DNA of 64,000 nt from Gimesia fumaroli (GCF_007754425.1 NZ_CP037452.1:4811164-4875163); one strand, 5' to 3'. Positions 26,440 to 35,881 are shown, counted from the first letter of the stretch. Notes: a model not told the origin generated them from the sequence alone. Translations and numbers: made by a program.

Positions 26440-28236
26440 ATGAAACATATACGAAACTTCTGCATCATCGCTCATATTGACCATGGCAAGTCCACGCTCG
26501 CCGACCGGCTCATTCAAACCTGTGGAGGCGTGACCCAACGTGAACTCCATGAACAAATGCTCGACTCGATGGATATTGAGCGCGAACGGGGCATCACCAT
26601 CAAGAGTAATTCGATTACCCTTGATTACCGGACACCGGATGGTGAAGACTATTTATTGAACCTGATCGATACGCCGGGCCATGTCGATTTCTCGCATGAA
26701 GTCCGGCGGTCGTTGATGGCCTGTGAAGGCGCCTTGATTGTGGTCGATGCGTCACAAGGCGTCGAAGCCCAGACGGTAGCGAACCTCTATCTGGCGTTAG
26801 AGCATGATCTGACTCTGCTGCCTGTGATTAACAAGATCGATCTTCCGGCCGCGGATATCGAACGGGCACAAGAGGCCATTGATGAAGAATTGGGGCTCGA
26901 TCCGTTCGAAGCGATCCCGATCTCTGCCAAAAATGGCATCGGCATTGAGGACGTACTACAGGGCATCGTCGAGAAGTTGCCTGAGCCAAAGGGCGATCCG
27001 GACGCGCCGCTGAAGGCACTCGTGTTTGACGCAAACTTTGATAAGTTTCGCGGCGTAATCCTGCAGTGTCGTATCATGGAAGGCACGCTCAAGCCGCGCG
27101 ATACGATCCACTTCATGCACGCCGGTCGCGACTTCACTGTCGATGAAGTGGGCTTTAACCAGATGAAACTCAATCCCAAACCACAGCTCAGCGCCGGTGA
27201 GGTGGGTTATATTGTTGCTGGTGTCAAAAGTGTGCAGGACATTGAGATCGGCGATACGATTACTCTGCTGAATCGACAAGCCGCAGAGCCCATTCCCGGC
27301 TACCAGCCAGCCCGACAGGTCGTCTTTTCTTCCATCTATCCCATGGACACGGGCGATTACGTGGAACTCACAAAGGCCTTGGAAAAGCTCGCGATCAACG
27401 ACGCGGCACTTACATTTGATAAAGACAGTTCCGCGGCACTGGGCTTCGGCTTTCGATGCGGTTTTCTCGGACTGCTGCACCTGGATGTGATTCAAGAGCG
27501 TATCCAGCGCGAGTTTGACATTGGCCTGGTGATCTCCGCCCCCTCGGTAAAATACAATATAACGTTGAGAGACGGTTCCACGCTCGAAGTTGACAACCCC
27601 TCTTACTGGCCCGATCCCACGTCAATCGAGTCGGTCAGCGAGCCCTATATCAAAGCTTCGATTCTGACCCCAGAGACCTACGTCGGTCCGGTTATGGAAC
27701 TCTGCAGAGAACATCGTTCAGAAAGCCAGACGATGAACTATCTGTCTGCCAATCGGATCGAAGTCACCAGTGTCATGCCGCTCGGCGAAGTCCTGTTCGA
27801 CTTCTATGGCAAGCTGAAGATGATTACGCGCGGCTACGGGTCGTTCGACTATGAGCCGATTGAATATCGCACCACCGACATCGTGAAGGTCGATATTCTC
27901 GTCAACAAAGAACCGGTCGACACGCTGTCTTACCTCGTGCATCGAGAAAAAGCGCGAACGCGGGCACTGCATTACTGCGAACAACTGGCCAAAGAAATTC
28001 CTCGGCATCAATTCAAGATACCGGTTCAGGGCGCCATTGGAGGCGAAGTCATTGCCCGAACCACGATCGCACCGTTCCGCAAAGACGTCACCGAGAAGCT
28101 GTACGGCGGCGATGTAACGCGCAAGAAAAAGCTGCTCGAAAAGCAGAAAAAGGGCAAGGCAAAAATGAAGCAGTTCGGCAGCGTTAACATCCCCCAGAAA
28201 GCGTTTATCTCCGTGCTTCGCACCGACAAGGATTAA
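26440..28236 (+). CDS. lepA: Translation elongation factor 4 (LepA)
   Basis: The 598-aa GTPase carries G1 (AHIDHGKST), the switch region (ERERGITIKSNS), G3 (DTPGHVDF), G4 (NKIDLP) and the later domains of EF4, including the C-terminal domain that has no EF-G counterpart (SVNIPQKAFISVLRTDKD). LepA acts on the ribosome, influencing back-translocation or initiation, and is near-universal in bacteria. Length is exactly family-typical. The N-terminus MKHIRNFCIIAHIDHGKS fixes the start at 26440. The gene is convergent with the M56 gene, with only 22 bp between the stop codons. Confidence 0.98.
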   Translation: MKHIRNFCIIAHIDHGKSTLADRLIQTCGGVTQRELHEQMLDSMDIERERGITIKSNSITLDYRTPDGEDYLLNLIDTPGHVDFSHEVRRSLMACEGALIVVDASQGVEAQTVANLYLALEHDLTLLPVINKIDLPAADIERAQEAIDEELGLDPFEAIPISAKNGIGIEDVLQGIVEKLPEPKGDPDAPLKALVFDANFDKFRGVILQCRIMEGTLKPRDTIHFMHAGRDFTVDEVGFNQMKLNPKPQLSAGEVGYIVAGVKSVQDIEIGDTITLLNRQAAEPIPGYQPARQVVFSSIYPMDTGDYVELTKALEKLAINDAALTFDKDSSAALGFGFRCGFLGLLHLDVIQERIQREFDIGLVISAPSVKYNITLRDGSTLEVDNPSYWPDPTSIESVSEPYIKASILTPETYVGPVMELCREHRSESQTMNYLSANRIEVTSVMPLGEVLFDFYGKLKMITRGYGSFDYEPIEYRTTDIVKVDILVNKEPVDTLSYLVHREKARTRALHYCEQLAKEIPRHQFKIPVQGAIGGEVIARTTIAPFRKDVTEKLYGGDVTRKKKLLEKQKKGKAKMKQFGSVNIPQKAFISVLRTDKD

Positions 28237-28258
28237 GGCTGCTTCCTTTTTGCATCAT

Positions 28259-31200
28259 TCAAGGCATGATCAGGTCTCCGAGATCCACCGTCTCACCCGG
28301 CTGTGGAATTACTGGAGCGAACGCGGTGCCGATTGTAGGTCGCGTAGCATGCTGGTTAGTCATCCTGACGAACTCGCCGCGTACTTCGACATCTGGTAGA
28401 ACCACTAGTGAAAATTCTCCCTTTCGTTTCCCCGGTTCATCCGTTGTCATATTCATTCGCCCTGCAACAAAGGTGTCTGGCGGCAGCCCCTGACCAGACA
28501 TGCGAATGCCGAAATCAAAGTCAGGTTGGCCTGTCTCGTCTGTGATTCGTCCGATCAACGTTGCCGCCGGTTGCATGACTACACGCAAAGGGCCGCTGGT
28601 CCATCTCGTGGAAAGCGTCCCGATCAGACCTCGTTCCGGGAGAGTGAAAACAAGAAATTCAGCGCGGTCTGGATGCAGACCATACACAGAAAACGTTGCT
28701 GGCAGATCTTGACCGTTGTACTGTTTGAGTTGCCTCTTTACCTGGGCTCCCTTGACCCGATTACCGGTAGTATCGACGAGTGTCACTTCCACTGGTGGGT
28801 CGGAATAGACGGTCGCAGTCAGCTCTAGCACGCCATCATTCTCCCGTGCGTTCGTAAATTCGACGGCTGCCAACTCGAGCTGGTCGATTGGCCGATTTTT
28901 CCAGACACCGAGTCGTTCCGTTGTGACAATCGCAGGCTGCGCAATCCGCCAGTCGTCTCCATAGGCATAACGTTCCTCTTCCAGCGTCCAATCCCTGCGT
29001 CCTGGTGCAAAGAACGCTTTGGGGTTTACCGCAGCCGGTCGGTCGGTCTTCTCACCGCGCTTGACGAGCACAGACGCGGGTCCCGTCGGCACAATTCCTT
29101 CATAGATACCGGGCGCCACACGTTTGGCATCATTGAACCGTTCCTTGATTCCAGTGTGACTAACACCGGGAATTGGTTGAACTTCAATGGAGTAAACGTC
29201 CCGGTCCACCGGATTGCCTTTCGGATCCACCAGCTTCAGCCGATACGGCACCGCCGGCGCCAGATTCACTCGGGCATCCCCACCCGGCGCAACCCGTTGG
29301 CGAAAATCAGCGTAGGGCGCTGCGAAAGATCCTGTAAACGCCAATTCGTAGCCCTGGGGATCGTTCGGCAAACCTGTCACTTCGAACCGACCATCAACGT
29401 CTGTCAGAAACCGCTGTCCTGACAGCCCACTCCTGGCATTGTGATTTGCCAGCGCGACGATCACGCCCGCCGCCGCTTTTTGATTTGCCCCCCACCCGGA
29501 GGTAACTTGTCCTCGCAGCACGGCTCCTCGAGGTAATTCTGCTGTGAACCCCGATCCATACAGTGTCAGCGTCGGCTTGCCCTTTTCTAAAAATGGCTTG
29601 CGGTAGACCGGCTTCATCGACCGCACAGCGACGCGCAGACTCGTGGTCACCGCCTGCGGATGCGTGACTTCAATTTGCGCGATGAAGCCCTTCGGTAGTC
29701 CCGGCAGTTTGAAACGACCGTCTTCGTCTGTCGTCGCTTCCGTCTTCAGCCCCGGAAGCACTGCGGGACGAGAAAGCGCCTCGGCGTAATTGACACCCTG
29801 AAACAGCGCCAGCTCATCTTCCTCTTTGGGAATATGCACGTCGAGGTCATACTCAAGGGGCGCCATCAAGCCTGTAAGTCGAACGAGGGCACCAGCCAGA
29901 GGCGTCCCTCCCTCTAGAAGAAACTGCCCCGTCAGCGTTTCCGGCGGTCGTGTCCGCAAAACCACTTCGCGATTTGGATGTGGGTACCAGTGCGATCGTA
30001 CGCTACGGTCTTCTCCCCACGTCTTGAGCCACCCTGGTGTAACGCCCATTTTTGTCGCCACCAGCAGAGTTTCCCACCGCTTTCGGTCTCCGCCTGATGT
30101 GACCCAAGTCAGGTCGTCCGCATGAAATTCGAATCGCCCTTGTGTATCCGTCATCGCTCGCACGGGACCAAGTTCTGCAGCACTTGCTTTCGCAGCATTG
30201 GCCAGTTCCAGTAATTCAATCGTACTCGCGGCGTAGATCGCTGCGCCCACCAGAGGTTTTCCATCCGGCCCCAGTACAACACCGCGGTGCAATGTTGGGT
30301 TCTCAGAATCGACCAGCGGTCTGCCAGTCCAGCTTATGTTCGCATTTGGCAACAAACTCTCGACCACCTTTGGTTCAGCGACTTTCAATTTGGTGACAGT
30401 CTGATTTGTGACGGCGACCACTCGAGTCGTTCCTGCTAGAATTGCAAGCCCCAAGAAACTCGTCGCAACCGTCCAGCGCACCGACTGCCCCATTCGTGTT
30501 CTTCGATCACGTCGAACGTCCAGCACTCCCATTACGCGGTGTTCCAGTTCACCGCGCCGGATGATCGAAGGGGCAAGCTGAACCGCATTGGTTCGCCGGC
30601 TTCTCACCTGCTCCGCCACTGCCAGTAATGTCAATCCATATGCAGCAGGATCCCGCCTCGCCAGCACCGCGTTGTCACACAGTTCCTCACGTGCACGATA
30701 TAGTTCCCGGTTAAGTAAATGCACCGTGATGATCGGCCAATAGGCGGCCGCAGTAATGCCTTGCAACAATAAAATCCAGTGGTCACCTCGCAGGAGGTGC
30801 TCTGCTTCGTGGTCCAGCACATCCTGCAGTTCGTCCGGCTGAACTTCTTCGCGAAATCCGAGAGGCAAAACAATCGCCGGTCTTCCGAATCCAATCGCCA
30901 GCGGCACCGCCACATCAGCGACCAGTATGCGAATGCCATTGTGTGCCACGCCAATTTCGATACCCCGCCGTCTGACTCGCTGAATCCCGATCAGACTGGT
31001 GATTATTCGAAACAACATGGCGCAGGTAACAAAAGCATAGACCACTATTGCACAAGACCTTGCCCAAACCCACATGGTTGTTGCAGCAGATTCATTAAGT
31101 GTCGACTGACTCAATCCGTTCGACTGGGTAGACGACACCGCTTCACGGTCAACGGTTGTCAGTTGACTGTGATAATACTCCGATTCTTCCTGTTTCTTGA

Positions 31201-31534
31201 TCGTTTTAACGTTCTCTTGAGCTACAACCACCTTAGACAAACGCGCATCGCCATCTTCGGTTTGATTGCGCAGTGGCACACTCTCTTCAATTGGCTGATG
31301 CCTTAATGGAGGAAGGGTTTCTTCTGAATCCATTGAGCTCGAATTGCTCGAACTCGGTATTTCCAGTAACGTCCAGTCCGATTCTGATCGGATTTTCAAT
31401 ACCATTGGCAGAAGCAGGCATGTCACAAGAGCGGTTGTTAAAATGAGATGCCGCCGTGCCGCTGAGTTCGAAAATGCCAGGCTAAACAGCCAACCAGCGG
31501 TCGATACTAGCGCCACCCCGATCAAAACCACCAT
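28259..31534 (-). CDS. M56 (BlaR1-type) membrane peptidase with long carboxypeptidase-regulatory-like ectodomain
   Basis: The 1091-aa protein begins with BlaR1/MecR1-type topology: helices near residues 4-20, 30-47 and 157-183, a gluzincin zinc motif HEAEH (242-246) with a downstream REELCD glutamate (about 283), and a fourth helix at 354-375. In place of a penicillin-binding sensor, residues about 415-1091 contain several carboxypeptidase-regulatory/CnaB-like beta-sandwich repeats (GVVLGPDGKPLVGAAIYAAS, GRFKLPGLPKGFIAQIEV, GRFEVTGLPNDPQGYELAF). It should be a membrane sensor-protease that cleaves its BlaI partner, encoded 83 bp upstream. A GGGGAG site precedes the ATG. The ligand is unknown, and no beta-lactamase lies beside it. 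Confidence 0.9.
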   Translation of the reverse strand: MVVLIGVALVSTAGWLFSLAFSNSAARRHLILTTALVTCLLLPMVLKIRSESDWTLLEIPSSSNSSSMDSEETLPPLRHQPIEESVPLRNQTEDGDARLSKVVVAQENVKTIKKQEESEYYHSQLTTVDREAVSSTQSNGLSQSTLNESAATTMWVWARSCAIVVYAFVTCAMLFRIITSLIGIQRVRRRGIEIGVAHNGIRILVADVAVPLAIGFGRPAIVLPLGFREEVQPDELQDVLDHEAEHLLRGDHWILLLQGITAAAYWPIITVHLLNRELYRAREELCDNAVLARRDPAAYGLTLLAVAEQVRSRRTNAVQLAPSIIRRGELEHRVMGVLDVRRDRRTRMGQSVRWTVATSFLGLAILAGTTRVVAVTNQTVTKLKVAEPKVVESLLPNANISWTGRPLVDSENPTLHRGVVLGPDGKPLVGAAIYAASTIELLELANAAKASAAELGPVRAMTDTQGRFEFHADDLTWVTSGGDRKRWETLLVATKMGVTPGWLKTWGEDRSVRSHWYPHPNREVVLRTRPPETLTGQFLLEGGTPLAGALVRLTGLMAPLEYDLDVHIPKEEDELALFQGVNYAEALSRPAVLPGLKTEATTDEDGRFKLPGLPKGFIAQIEVTHPQAVTTSLRVAVRSMKPVYRKPFLEKGKPTLTLYGSGFTAELPRGAVLRGQVTSGWGANQKAAAGVIVALANHNARSGLSGQRFLTDVDGRFEVTGLPNDPQGYELAFTGSFAAPYADFRQRVAPGGDARVNLAPAVPYRLKLVDPKGNPVDRDVYSIEVQPIPGVSHTGIKERFNDAKRVAPGIYEGIVPTGPASVLVKRGEKTDRPAAVNPKAFFAPGRRDWTLEEERYAYGDDWRIAQPAIVTTERLGVWKNRPIDQLELAAVEFTNARENDGVLELTATVYSDPPVEVTLVDTTGNRVKGAQVKRQLKQYNGQDLPATFSVYGLHPDRAEFLVFTLPERGLIGTLSTRWTSGPLRVVMQPAATLIGRITDETGQPDFDFGIRMSGQGLPPDTFVAGRMNMTTDEPGKRKGEFSLVVLPDVEVRGEFVRMTNQHATRPTIGTAFAPVIPQPGETVDLGDLIMP

Positions 31535-31617
31535 GGATTATCTCCCCTTCACGTGATAACTGAAACATCTCATCAGGAAGCCCATCTGTCCTTATAGTGT
31601 GATCCAACAGAACACGA

Positions 31618-32001
31618 TCAGCCGTTTTTCAAACGACCACCTTTCGCCTCTTTCAACATCTTGCGAATCCGTTCTAATTCCCCCGGACGCAGCCCACGGT
31701 AATCTAATAGTGCGGCGACTAACGTTTCCGTCGACCCGCCACAGAAGGAATCGACCAGCTCTTGTACCTTACGACCAATCGTCTCCTCTCTTGGGTGCGC
31801 GGCACGGTACACAAACGTACGTCCAACCTCACGGTGCGTCACCCAGCCTTTCTCTTCCATTCGCTCTAACAATGTGCGGACAGTATTGCGGGCCACGTCA
31901 CGTGATAACGCGTCGCGCGCTTCCCTTGCGGTCACCTCGCCGCGATCCCAGACAATTTCCATCACCTCGCGCTCCGCCGCGGATAACTCCGTGATTTTCA
32001 T
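31618..32001 (-). CDS. BlaI/MecI-family transcriptional repressor
   Basis: The 127-aa repressor has the BlaI winged helix (SAAEREVMEIVWDRGEVTAREA, NTVRTLLERMEEKGWVTHRE, GRTFVYRAAHPREE) and the C-terminal dimerisation helices (VQELVDSFCGGSTETLVAALL). BlaI dimers bind palindromic operators and are released by cleavage by the partner M56 protease. The expected cleavage zone between the wing and the dimerisation domain is present. It precedes the M56 gene in the same orientation. Two matching operators overlap its own promoter, indicating autorepression. AAAGGAACTGAG precedes the ATG. Confidence 0.95.
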   Translation of the reverse strand: MKITELSAAEREVMEIVWDRGEVTAREARDALSRDVARNTVRTLLERMEEKGWVTHREVGRTFVYRAAHPREETIGRKVQELVDSFCGGSTETLVAALLDYRGLRPGELERIRKMLKEAKGGRLKNG

Positions 32002-32023
32002 CTCAGTTCCTTTCCCTTAACAG

Positions 32024-32036
32024 CTACGCTATGTAG
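32024..32036 (-). promoter_or_regulatory. BlaI-type operator, downstream copy
   Basis: The sequence CTACGCTATGTAG is a CTAC-N5-GTAG palindrome lying just downstream of the predicted -10 element, over the likely transcription start of the blaI-M56 operon. It is 22 bp centre to centre from the second copy, and both are followed by the same CCAT. The motif resembles known BlaI/MecI boxes (TACA/TGTA halves). Confidence 0.75.
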
Positions 32037-32038
32037 CC

Positions 32039-32067
32039 ATCATGACTACACTTCGTAGCCATGTCAA
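32039..32067 (-). promoter_or_regulatory. Promoter of the first blaI-M56 operon
   Basis: On the minus strand a perfect -35 box TTGACA (32062-32067) is followed by a 17-bp spacer and a -10-like CATGAT (32039-32044), 38 bp upstream of the blaI start codon. The position relative to the two operators fits a negatively autoregulated promoter. Confidence 0.7.
32046..32058 (-). promoter_or_regulatory. BlaI-type operator, upstream copy in the promoter spacer
   Basis: The sequence CTACACTTCGTAG (CTAC-N5-GTAG) lies entirely within the 17-bp spacer between the -35 and -10 elements. Repressor bound here would exclude RNA polymerase. Confidence 0.78.
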
Positions 32068-32313
32068 TCTCACAATATCAGTTAAGTCTCAAATCGGTCA
32101 CCGACTGCCTGCGCTATTTCGCAGATCATGTTTCCTTTGCGTCATTTAAACCATTTTTGTGGTCACGGAATATTACTCCTGCAGCAGGAGTTTTTCTGGA
32201 ATCTCAAAATACAGTCGTTTAAAATATGATGTTCCCTGTGCGGGATATTGATCCTCCGCATCGAATTATAATTTATAATCTGTCACATCCATTTCACTCA
32301 GTGAGGGCTCCAC

Positions 32314-33747
32314 ATGGGTTTATGGGATTTATTAACCAAACCGATCAAACTCACCTCTGCCCTCTTCTACTGGCATGAACCGATGCTGTACCGCTTAAAA
32401 TTGCGGGGAGACCTGCTGGTTCGCTGTGTTTTTGCCCTGTCCGTCTGGGCGGCAGCCAGCGGCATCTTTTGCCTGCTGTTCGCCTTTAATGGCAATCCGC
32501 CCGGAATCGAGCTCTCCTTTCTTATGGGCGCCATCCTCGGTTTAGGTCCCGCCTTCCTGGCGATGTTTTTTCGCCGTGATCATGTCTCCGGTACTCTCTG
32601 GGTTTACGATGATCATATTCTCCGCCAGCGGTCGTATGTCTCGCTCGGTTTTTTCCGCTCCTGGTCCGAAATGCAAGAATGGCCCAACGAATGTATCTCG
32701 CGCTGTTTGATCATTCCCGACCGGGCGCTAGGACGATCGTTTTCTGTCATGCTGCTAAGCGTGGACTCTCGTGCTGAGATCGTTGGCATTCCGAGTAAGA
32801 TCAAGCTCAAGGAACTGGCCCGCCACTTCACTGAATCTGGCATTCCCGTGGAAAAACGGGATTCCCTGCCTGACCGCTACTCCCAGGGATTCGATCTCAA
32901 AGCGACCGCCGCGATGGCCCTGATCGGCGTTCTCCTGCTATCGGTTGGATTGGGATTTCACTTCGAACGTGTTCCACAGCCCGGAAATCAAATCGCCGTC
33001 CGAGAGAAGGCTCCCGACCTGCAGCCCGATTTTCCTCAGCCGCAAATCCCTGTAAATCCAGTTCCAAACCCGATCGCGCCGAATCCCATTGCGCCAGACA
33101 ATGAACCGACTGAAAAAAACAAAACGCCTCCCTCCACCCCTGGAAAACCGAATACCGGTCTGCCCAACATCATGCCAAATCGCGCCGGAGTGCCTCCCAA
33201 CGGATTTCCAAATCGATTTCCCAACAGACCGGGAGGTCCACCTTCACAACCGGATATCCCCACCGCAAAACCAAACCCGAATACAACGACAAACGAAAAC
33301 GCTGCCAGTAAGCGCAACGATTCAAAACTCATCGGTAATCCAGAGGGAGGTTTCCCGTTCCGCATGGTCAACGGTGAGGAAAAAACACTGCTCGGTTTCC
33401 AATATGCGATAGGCAGCTGGGCCGGCGAACCAGCGATTCGAACTTTGAATCCGCTTTACGATCAAGCCGCTGCCCCACGTCCCGGCACAACTATCATCGC
33501 GAAGGAAGGCTACGCCGTCGGTGGCTTGAAGATCGACGCCCCCAAGTACGTCAGCGCCGTTCAAATCATCTTCCAGCGCATCAAACCCGACGGCCAGCTC
33601 GACCCGGCAGACACTTACACCAGCGAATGGATCGGCCAGCCTTCCCAAAAAGAAGTGCCGACCATAGAAGGAAAAGGAGAAAAAGCCACCGGCATCCACG
33701 GCCGCCGCGGCGCTATTATCGATGCGCTGGGGCTGGTGTTTGAGTGA
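32314..33747 (+). CDS. Membrane protein with Pro/Asn-rich linker and C-terminal beta domain
   Basis: The 477-aa protein has two N-terminal membrane helices (LVRCVFALSVWAAASGIFCLLFAF and SFLMGAILGLGPAFLAMFF), a small cytoplasmic domain (about 90-185) and a third helix (TAAMALIGVLLLSVGLGFHF). A low-complexity extracytoplasmic linker (about 230-335) follows, with repeated N-P units such as NPIAPNPIAP and PNRFPNRP. The C-terminal 130 residues form a beta-rich domain ending in GIHGRRGAIIDALGLVFE, reminiscent of jacalin-like or similar planctomycete modules. No catalytic motif is evident. It is divergent from the BlaI operon. A binding or sensing role is plausible but unproven. Confidence 0.72.
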   Translation: MGLWDLLTKPIKLTSALFYWHEPMLYRLKLRGDLLVRCVFALSVWAAASGIFCLLFAFNGNPPGIELSFLMGAILGLGPAFLAMFFRRDHVSGTLWVYDDHILRQRSYVSLGFFRSWSEMQEWPNECISRCLIIPDRALGRSFSVMLLSVDSRAEIVGIPSKIKLKELARHFTESGIPVEKRDSLPDRYSQGFDLKATAAMALIGVLLLSVGLGFHFERVPQPGNQIAVREKAPDLQPDFPQPQIPVNPVPNPIAPNPIAPDNEPTEKNKTPPSTPGKPNTGLPNIMPNRAGVPPNGFPNRFPNRPGGPPSQPDIPTAKPNPNTTTNENAASKRNDSKLIGNPEGGFPFRMVNGEEKTLLGFQYAIGSWAGEPAIRTLNPLYDQAAAPRPGTTIIAKEGYAVGGLKIDAPKYVSAVQIIFQRIKPDGQLDPADTYTSEWIGQPSQKEVPTIEGKGEKATGIHGRRGAIIDALGLVFE

Positions 33748-33897
33748 GAGACCAGATAGCCCCAGCCCTAATCGATGCCGTTAATGTCTAGCCCAATCGG
33801 TTCTAATCGATCGGATCATCGTTCAGAGTTCCGCTTTTCCCGATTCGAATTACGTAACCAATACGTCTTCTTTTATCGCTCCTCCCGCAATCTATTC

Positions 33898-33926
33898 TTG
33901 ACAAAAGCTCTAAAACTAACCATAAA
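33898..33926 (+). promoter_or_regulatory. Candidate sigma-70-type promoter
   Basis: A perfect -35 TTGACA (33898-33903) and a CATAAA -10 (33921-33926) are separated by 17 bp. They lie about 75 bp upstream of the start codon at 34002. Confidence 0.55.
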
Positions 33927-34001
33927 TTCACTAGCGCAACCATGACTGAGTAACACCAAGCTCATGCACTCCGATATGGGCCGGTATGTGGGGAGACTAA
34001 T

Positions 34002-34586
34002 ATGAATGCGATGTTGTTACCTCTACTCTTGTTCTGCGACGTCGGCACTGATATACCTGAGATCGTGTTTGACAACCGCCCCGAGAGCGGCGTACCACGT
34101 GAAGCCCGGGATCAAGATCGGACGGGCTCACTGACTCGCGAAGAGTTGAAAGCACTCTATGCCACCTTGACCGCTCAGGAAACAATTGATCGATGGCCAA
34201 TTAAGTTTCACAACGCTATGAGTACGATCAAGAGGGTTCGAATCCGCTATTTCAACAAAGAGACGTGGAAGACTGAAAAACAGGCCCGCGAGTACGTTCG
34301 CGGCTTTCTTGCCAACAAGTCATCAGAAGTTTACAGTTTTCAGATTTGGTCGCAAGGAGTCGGTATACCAGAGATCGATTGTCTGGTTGATTTTACCGAC
34401 GAATACCGGAAGGAACTTATCGACAAACGAAAGCCGATTAGCACAGGTCGGCTGCTCATCTGGAATGGTGAAGCATGCTTTCGCGATGCCACCAGTAGAT
34501 GGTGGTTTGTGACGATCTACAATCACTATCACAGGGCACATCCCAAGGGAGATCGCACGCTCGCAAAGCCAAAGAAACCCAAGTGA
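34002..34586 (+). CDS. Hypothetical protein
   Basis: I do not recognise this 194-aa protein. The first 12 residues (MNAMLLPLLLFC) are hydrophobic and could be a short or degenerate export signal. The remainder is soluble and basic, ending in KPKKPK. Aromatic-rich strands (RRVRIRYFNKETWK-like, RLLIWNGEACFRDATSRWW) recall outer-membrane lipoprotein-carrier-like beta sheets used by planctomycete secreted proteins, but the similarity is only impressionistic. GGGGAG precedes the ATG, and a good promoter lies upstream. Confidence 0.65.
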   Translation: MNAMLLPLLLFCDVGTDIPEIVFDNRPESGVPREARDQDRTGSLTREELKALYATLTAQETIDRWPIKFHNAMSTIKRVRIRYFNKETWKTEKQAREYVRGFLANKSSEVYSFQIWSQGVGIPEIDCLVDFTDEYRKELIDKRKPISTGRLLIWNGEACFRDATSRWWFVTIYNHYHRAHPKGDRTLAKPKKPK

Positions 34587-34684
34587 AAGGTCATACAAAA
34601 AGAGCCTTTGTCACGATATCCATCTTAACTTTCTAAGTTTTGAAAACTGATTCAACGGACAATCTTATAATCAAGGATGTCGCA

Positions 34685-35881
34685 ATGAAATTAATCATAG
34701 CCTGCTGCGTTTTCTTCGCTCTGACCCCGGCAGCACATGCGACGGATCGCTACTACTTCGACATTCACGTCCGTTCTCAATCGGGCCAATATCAAGTGAA
34801 CGCGACTTCTCCTGACAAGGAAGCTTTCCAGGCTAATTTCACCTACAAATGTGTCGACACTAAAAGCGGTAAGACGATCTGGACTCGCAAACAGCCAATG
34901 CAGAAGCCGCAATTGTTCAAATTCCCTAATGGTTCGTTCGAATATGCGATCCCGAAAGAAGGGTCTCCCGTGATGATCTTCGTCTCTGATCACGGAACGG
35001 CAGTGATCCTCACTTCGAGAGATCATCTGATCGTTGTTTCCTCAAAGGGTCAAAAGGTGGGTGAGTCTGATTTCTTAAAAGATGCATTGACAGAAGACGA
35101 GATTGACCAGTTTGTACACCGCTGGCTGCTAGGACAAAGCTGGTCCCGCTTTAATGCCTGGTATTTCCTCGATCTTCCTGGACGCAAACTATTTGTGATC
35201 CGTTCCGGATGGGGACGTCGTATTTTTGTGAATGCCCTCAAAGGAAAACTCGTCCAAAGCAGTCAGGCCTTGGAGGCAGATGCCGAGGAAAGGGAGAAGA
35301 AACTGGTAATGGCAACGTTAAGCTTAAAAGAAGAGCCAGACAACCACGAATTATCGAAGTTGGCAGCAGCCTATTTAGCAGGCATCTTGAAACTGCCAGA
35401 AGCCATACCTTTTTTGAGGACTCTTGAAGAATCCAGGTATAGCAGTAGCTGTACCTGCGGAGGCAATTATGATGACGAAGACTTCAATAATGAAATTGAC
35501 CCACGCCGTTATTGCACGTATGACCTTCGCCAGGTAACACAACTCTCCCTCAGGAGACTGGGAGTCACCCCCAAACATCTGCCATGCCATTCATTTAAAT
35601 TGGAAAAAGATGGCATCGCAATACCCTTTAAATCTACCGTACAAGAACGGCCTCGTCACGAAGCAGTAGAACTGGTGGAAGTGGGCATGTCAGCCAGAGA
35701 AGTGCTCAACACAATCGGAGCTCCAGATTACATTGACCACGATACCTGGAGCTACGACATTGATGCCTCCCCACCATTCAGTCTTAACTTGACGTTCAAT
35801 GCGCGCAACGTAACAGCAACGAAGAAAGAAGCCCCGCTTTGGAAATCCGGATTGGCTCGGGACGAGGCCCTGGCATTTTAA
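34685..35881 (+). CDS. Exported hypothetical protein
   Basis: The 398-aa product has a clear signal peptide (LIIACCVFFALTPAAHA). The N-terminal domain (about 20-200) is beta-rich with WxRKQP and HLIVVSSKGQK segments. A helical part (200-260, LVMATLSLKEEPDNHELSKL) follows, and the C-terminus contains a SmpA/BamE-like turn (VEVGMSAREVLNTIGAPDYI, WSYD). A small CSCTCGG cysteine patch lies near residue 265. The family is not recognised. I chose the ATG at 34685 over one 15 codons upstream because it begins the signal peptide and follows AAGGATG. Confidence 0.65.
   Translation: MKLIIACCVFFALTPAAHATDRYYFDIHVRSQSGQYQVNATSPDKEAFQANFTYKCVDTKSGKTIWTRKQPMQKPQLFKFPNGSFEYAIPKEGSPVMIFVSDHGTAVILTSRDHLIVVSSKGQKVGESDFLKDALTEDEIDQFVHRWLLGQSWSRFNAWYFLDLPGRKLFVIRSGWGRRIFVNALKGKLVQSSQALEADAEEREKKLVMATLSLKEEPDNHELSKLAAAYLAGILKLPEAIPFLRTLEESRYSSSCTCGGNYDDEDFNNEIDPRRYCTYDLRQVTQLSLRRLGVTPKHLPCHSFKLEKDGIAIPFKSTVQERPRHEAVELVEVGMSAREVLNTIGAPDYIDHDTWSYDIDASPPFSLNLTFNARNVTATKKEAPLWKSGLARDEALAF

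Larger units (their letters stand above)
32002..32313. other. Divergent intergenic region holding the BlaI operator/promoter
   Basis: The first 70 bp hold the repressor's promoter and two operators, annotated separately. The remainder up to the plus-strand membrane-protein gene at 32314 is AT-rich with no recognised element. It presumably contains that gene's promoter. Confidence 0.5.

Noticed and set aside
28259-32001. Beta-lactam resistance locus (BlaR1/BlaI)
   Set aside because: The M56 protein lacks a penicillin-binding sensor domain and no beta-lactamase gene is adjacent, so a resistance role is not supported.
33040-33300. Tandem repeat or CRISPR-like array
   Set aside because: The repetition reflects N/P-rich coding sequence in the membrane-protein linker, with no constant spacer or repeat length.
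34235-34245. GGTTCGAATCC, identical to a tRNA T-loop
   Set aside because: It lies within the coding sequence of the gene at 34002, and no matching acceptor stem, anticodon stem or D-arm can be formed around it.
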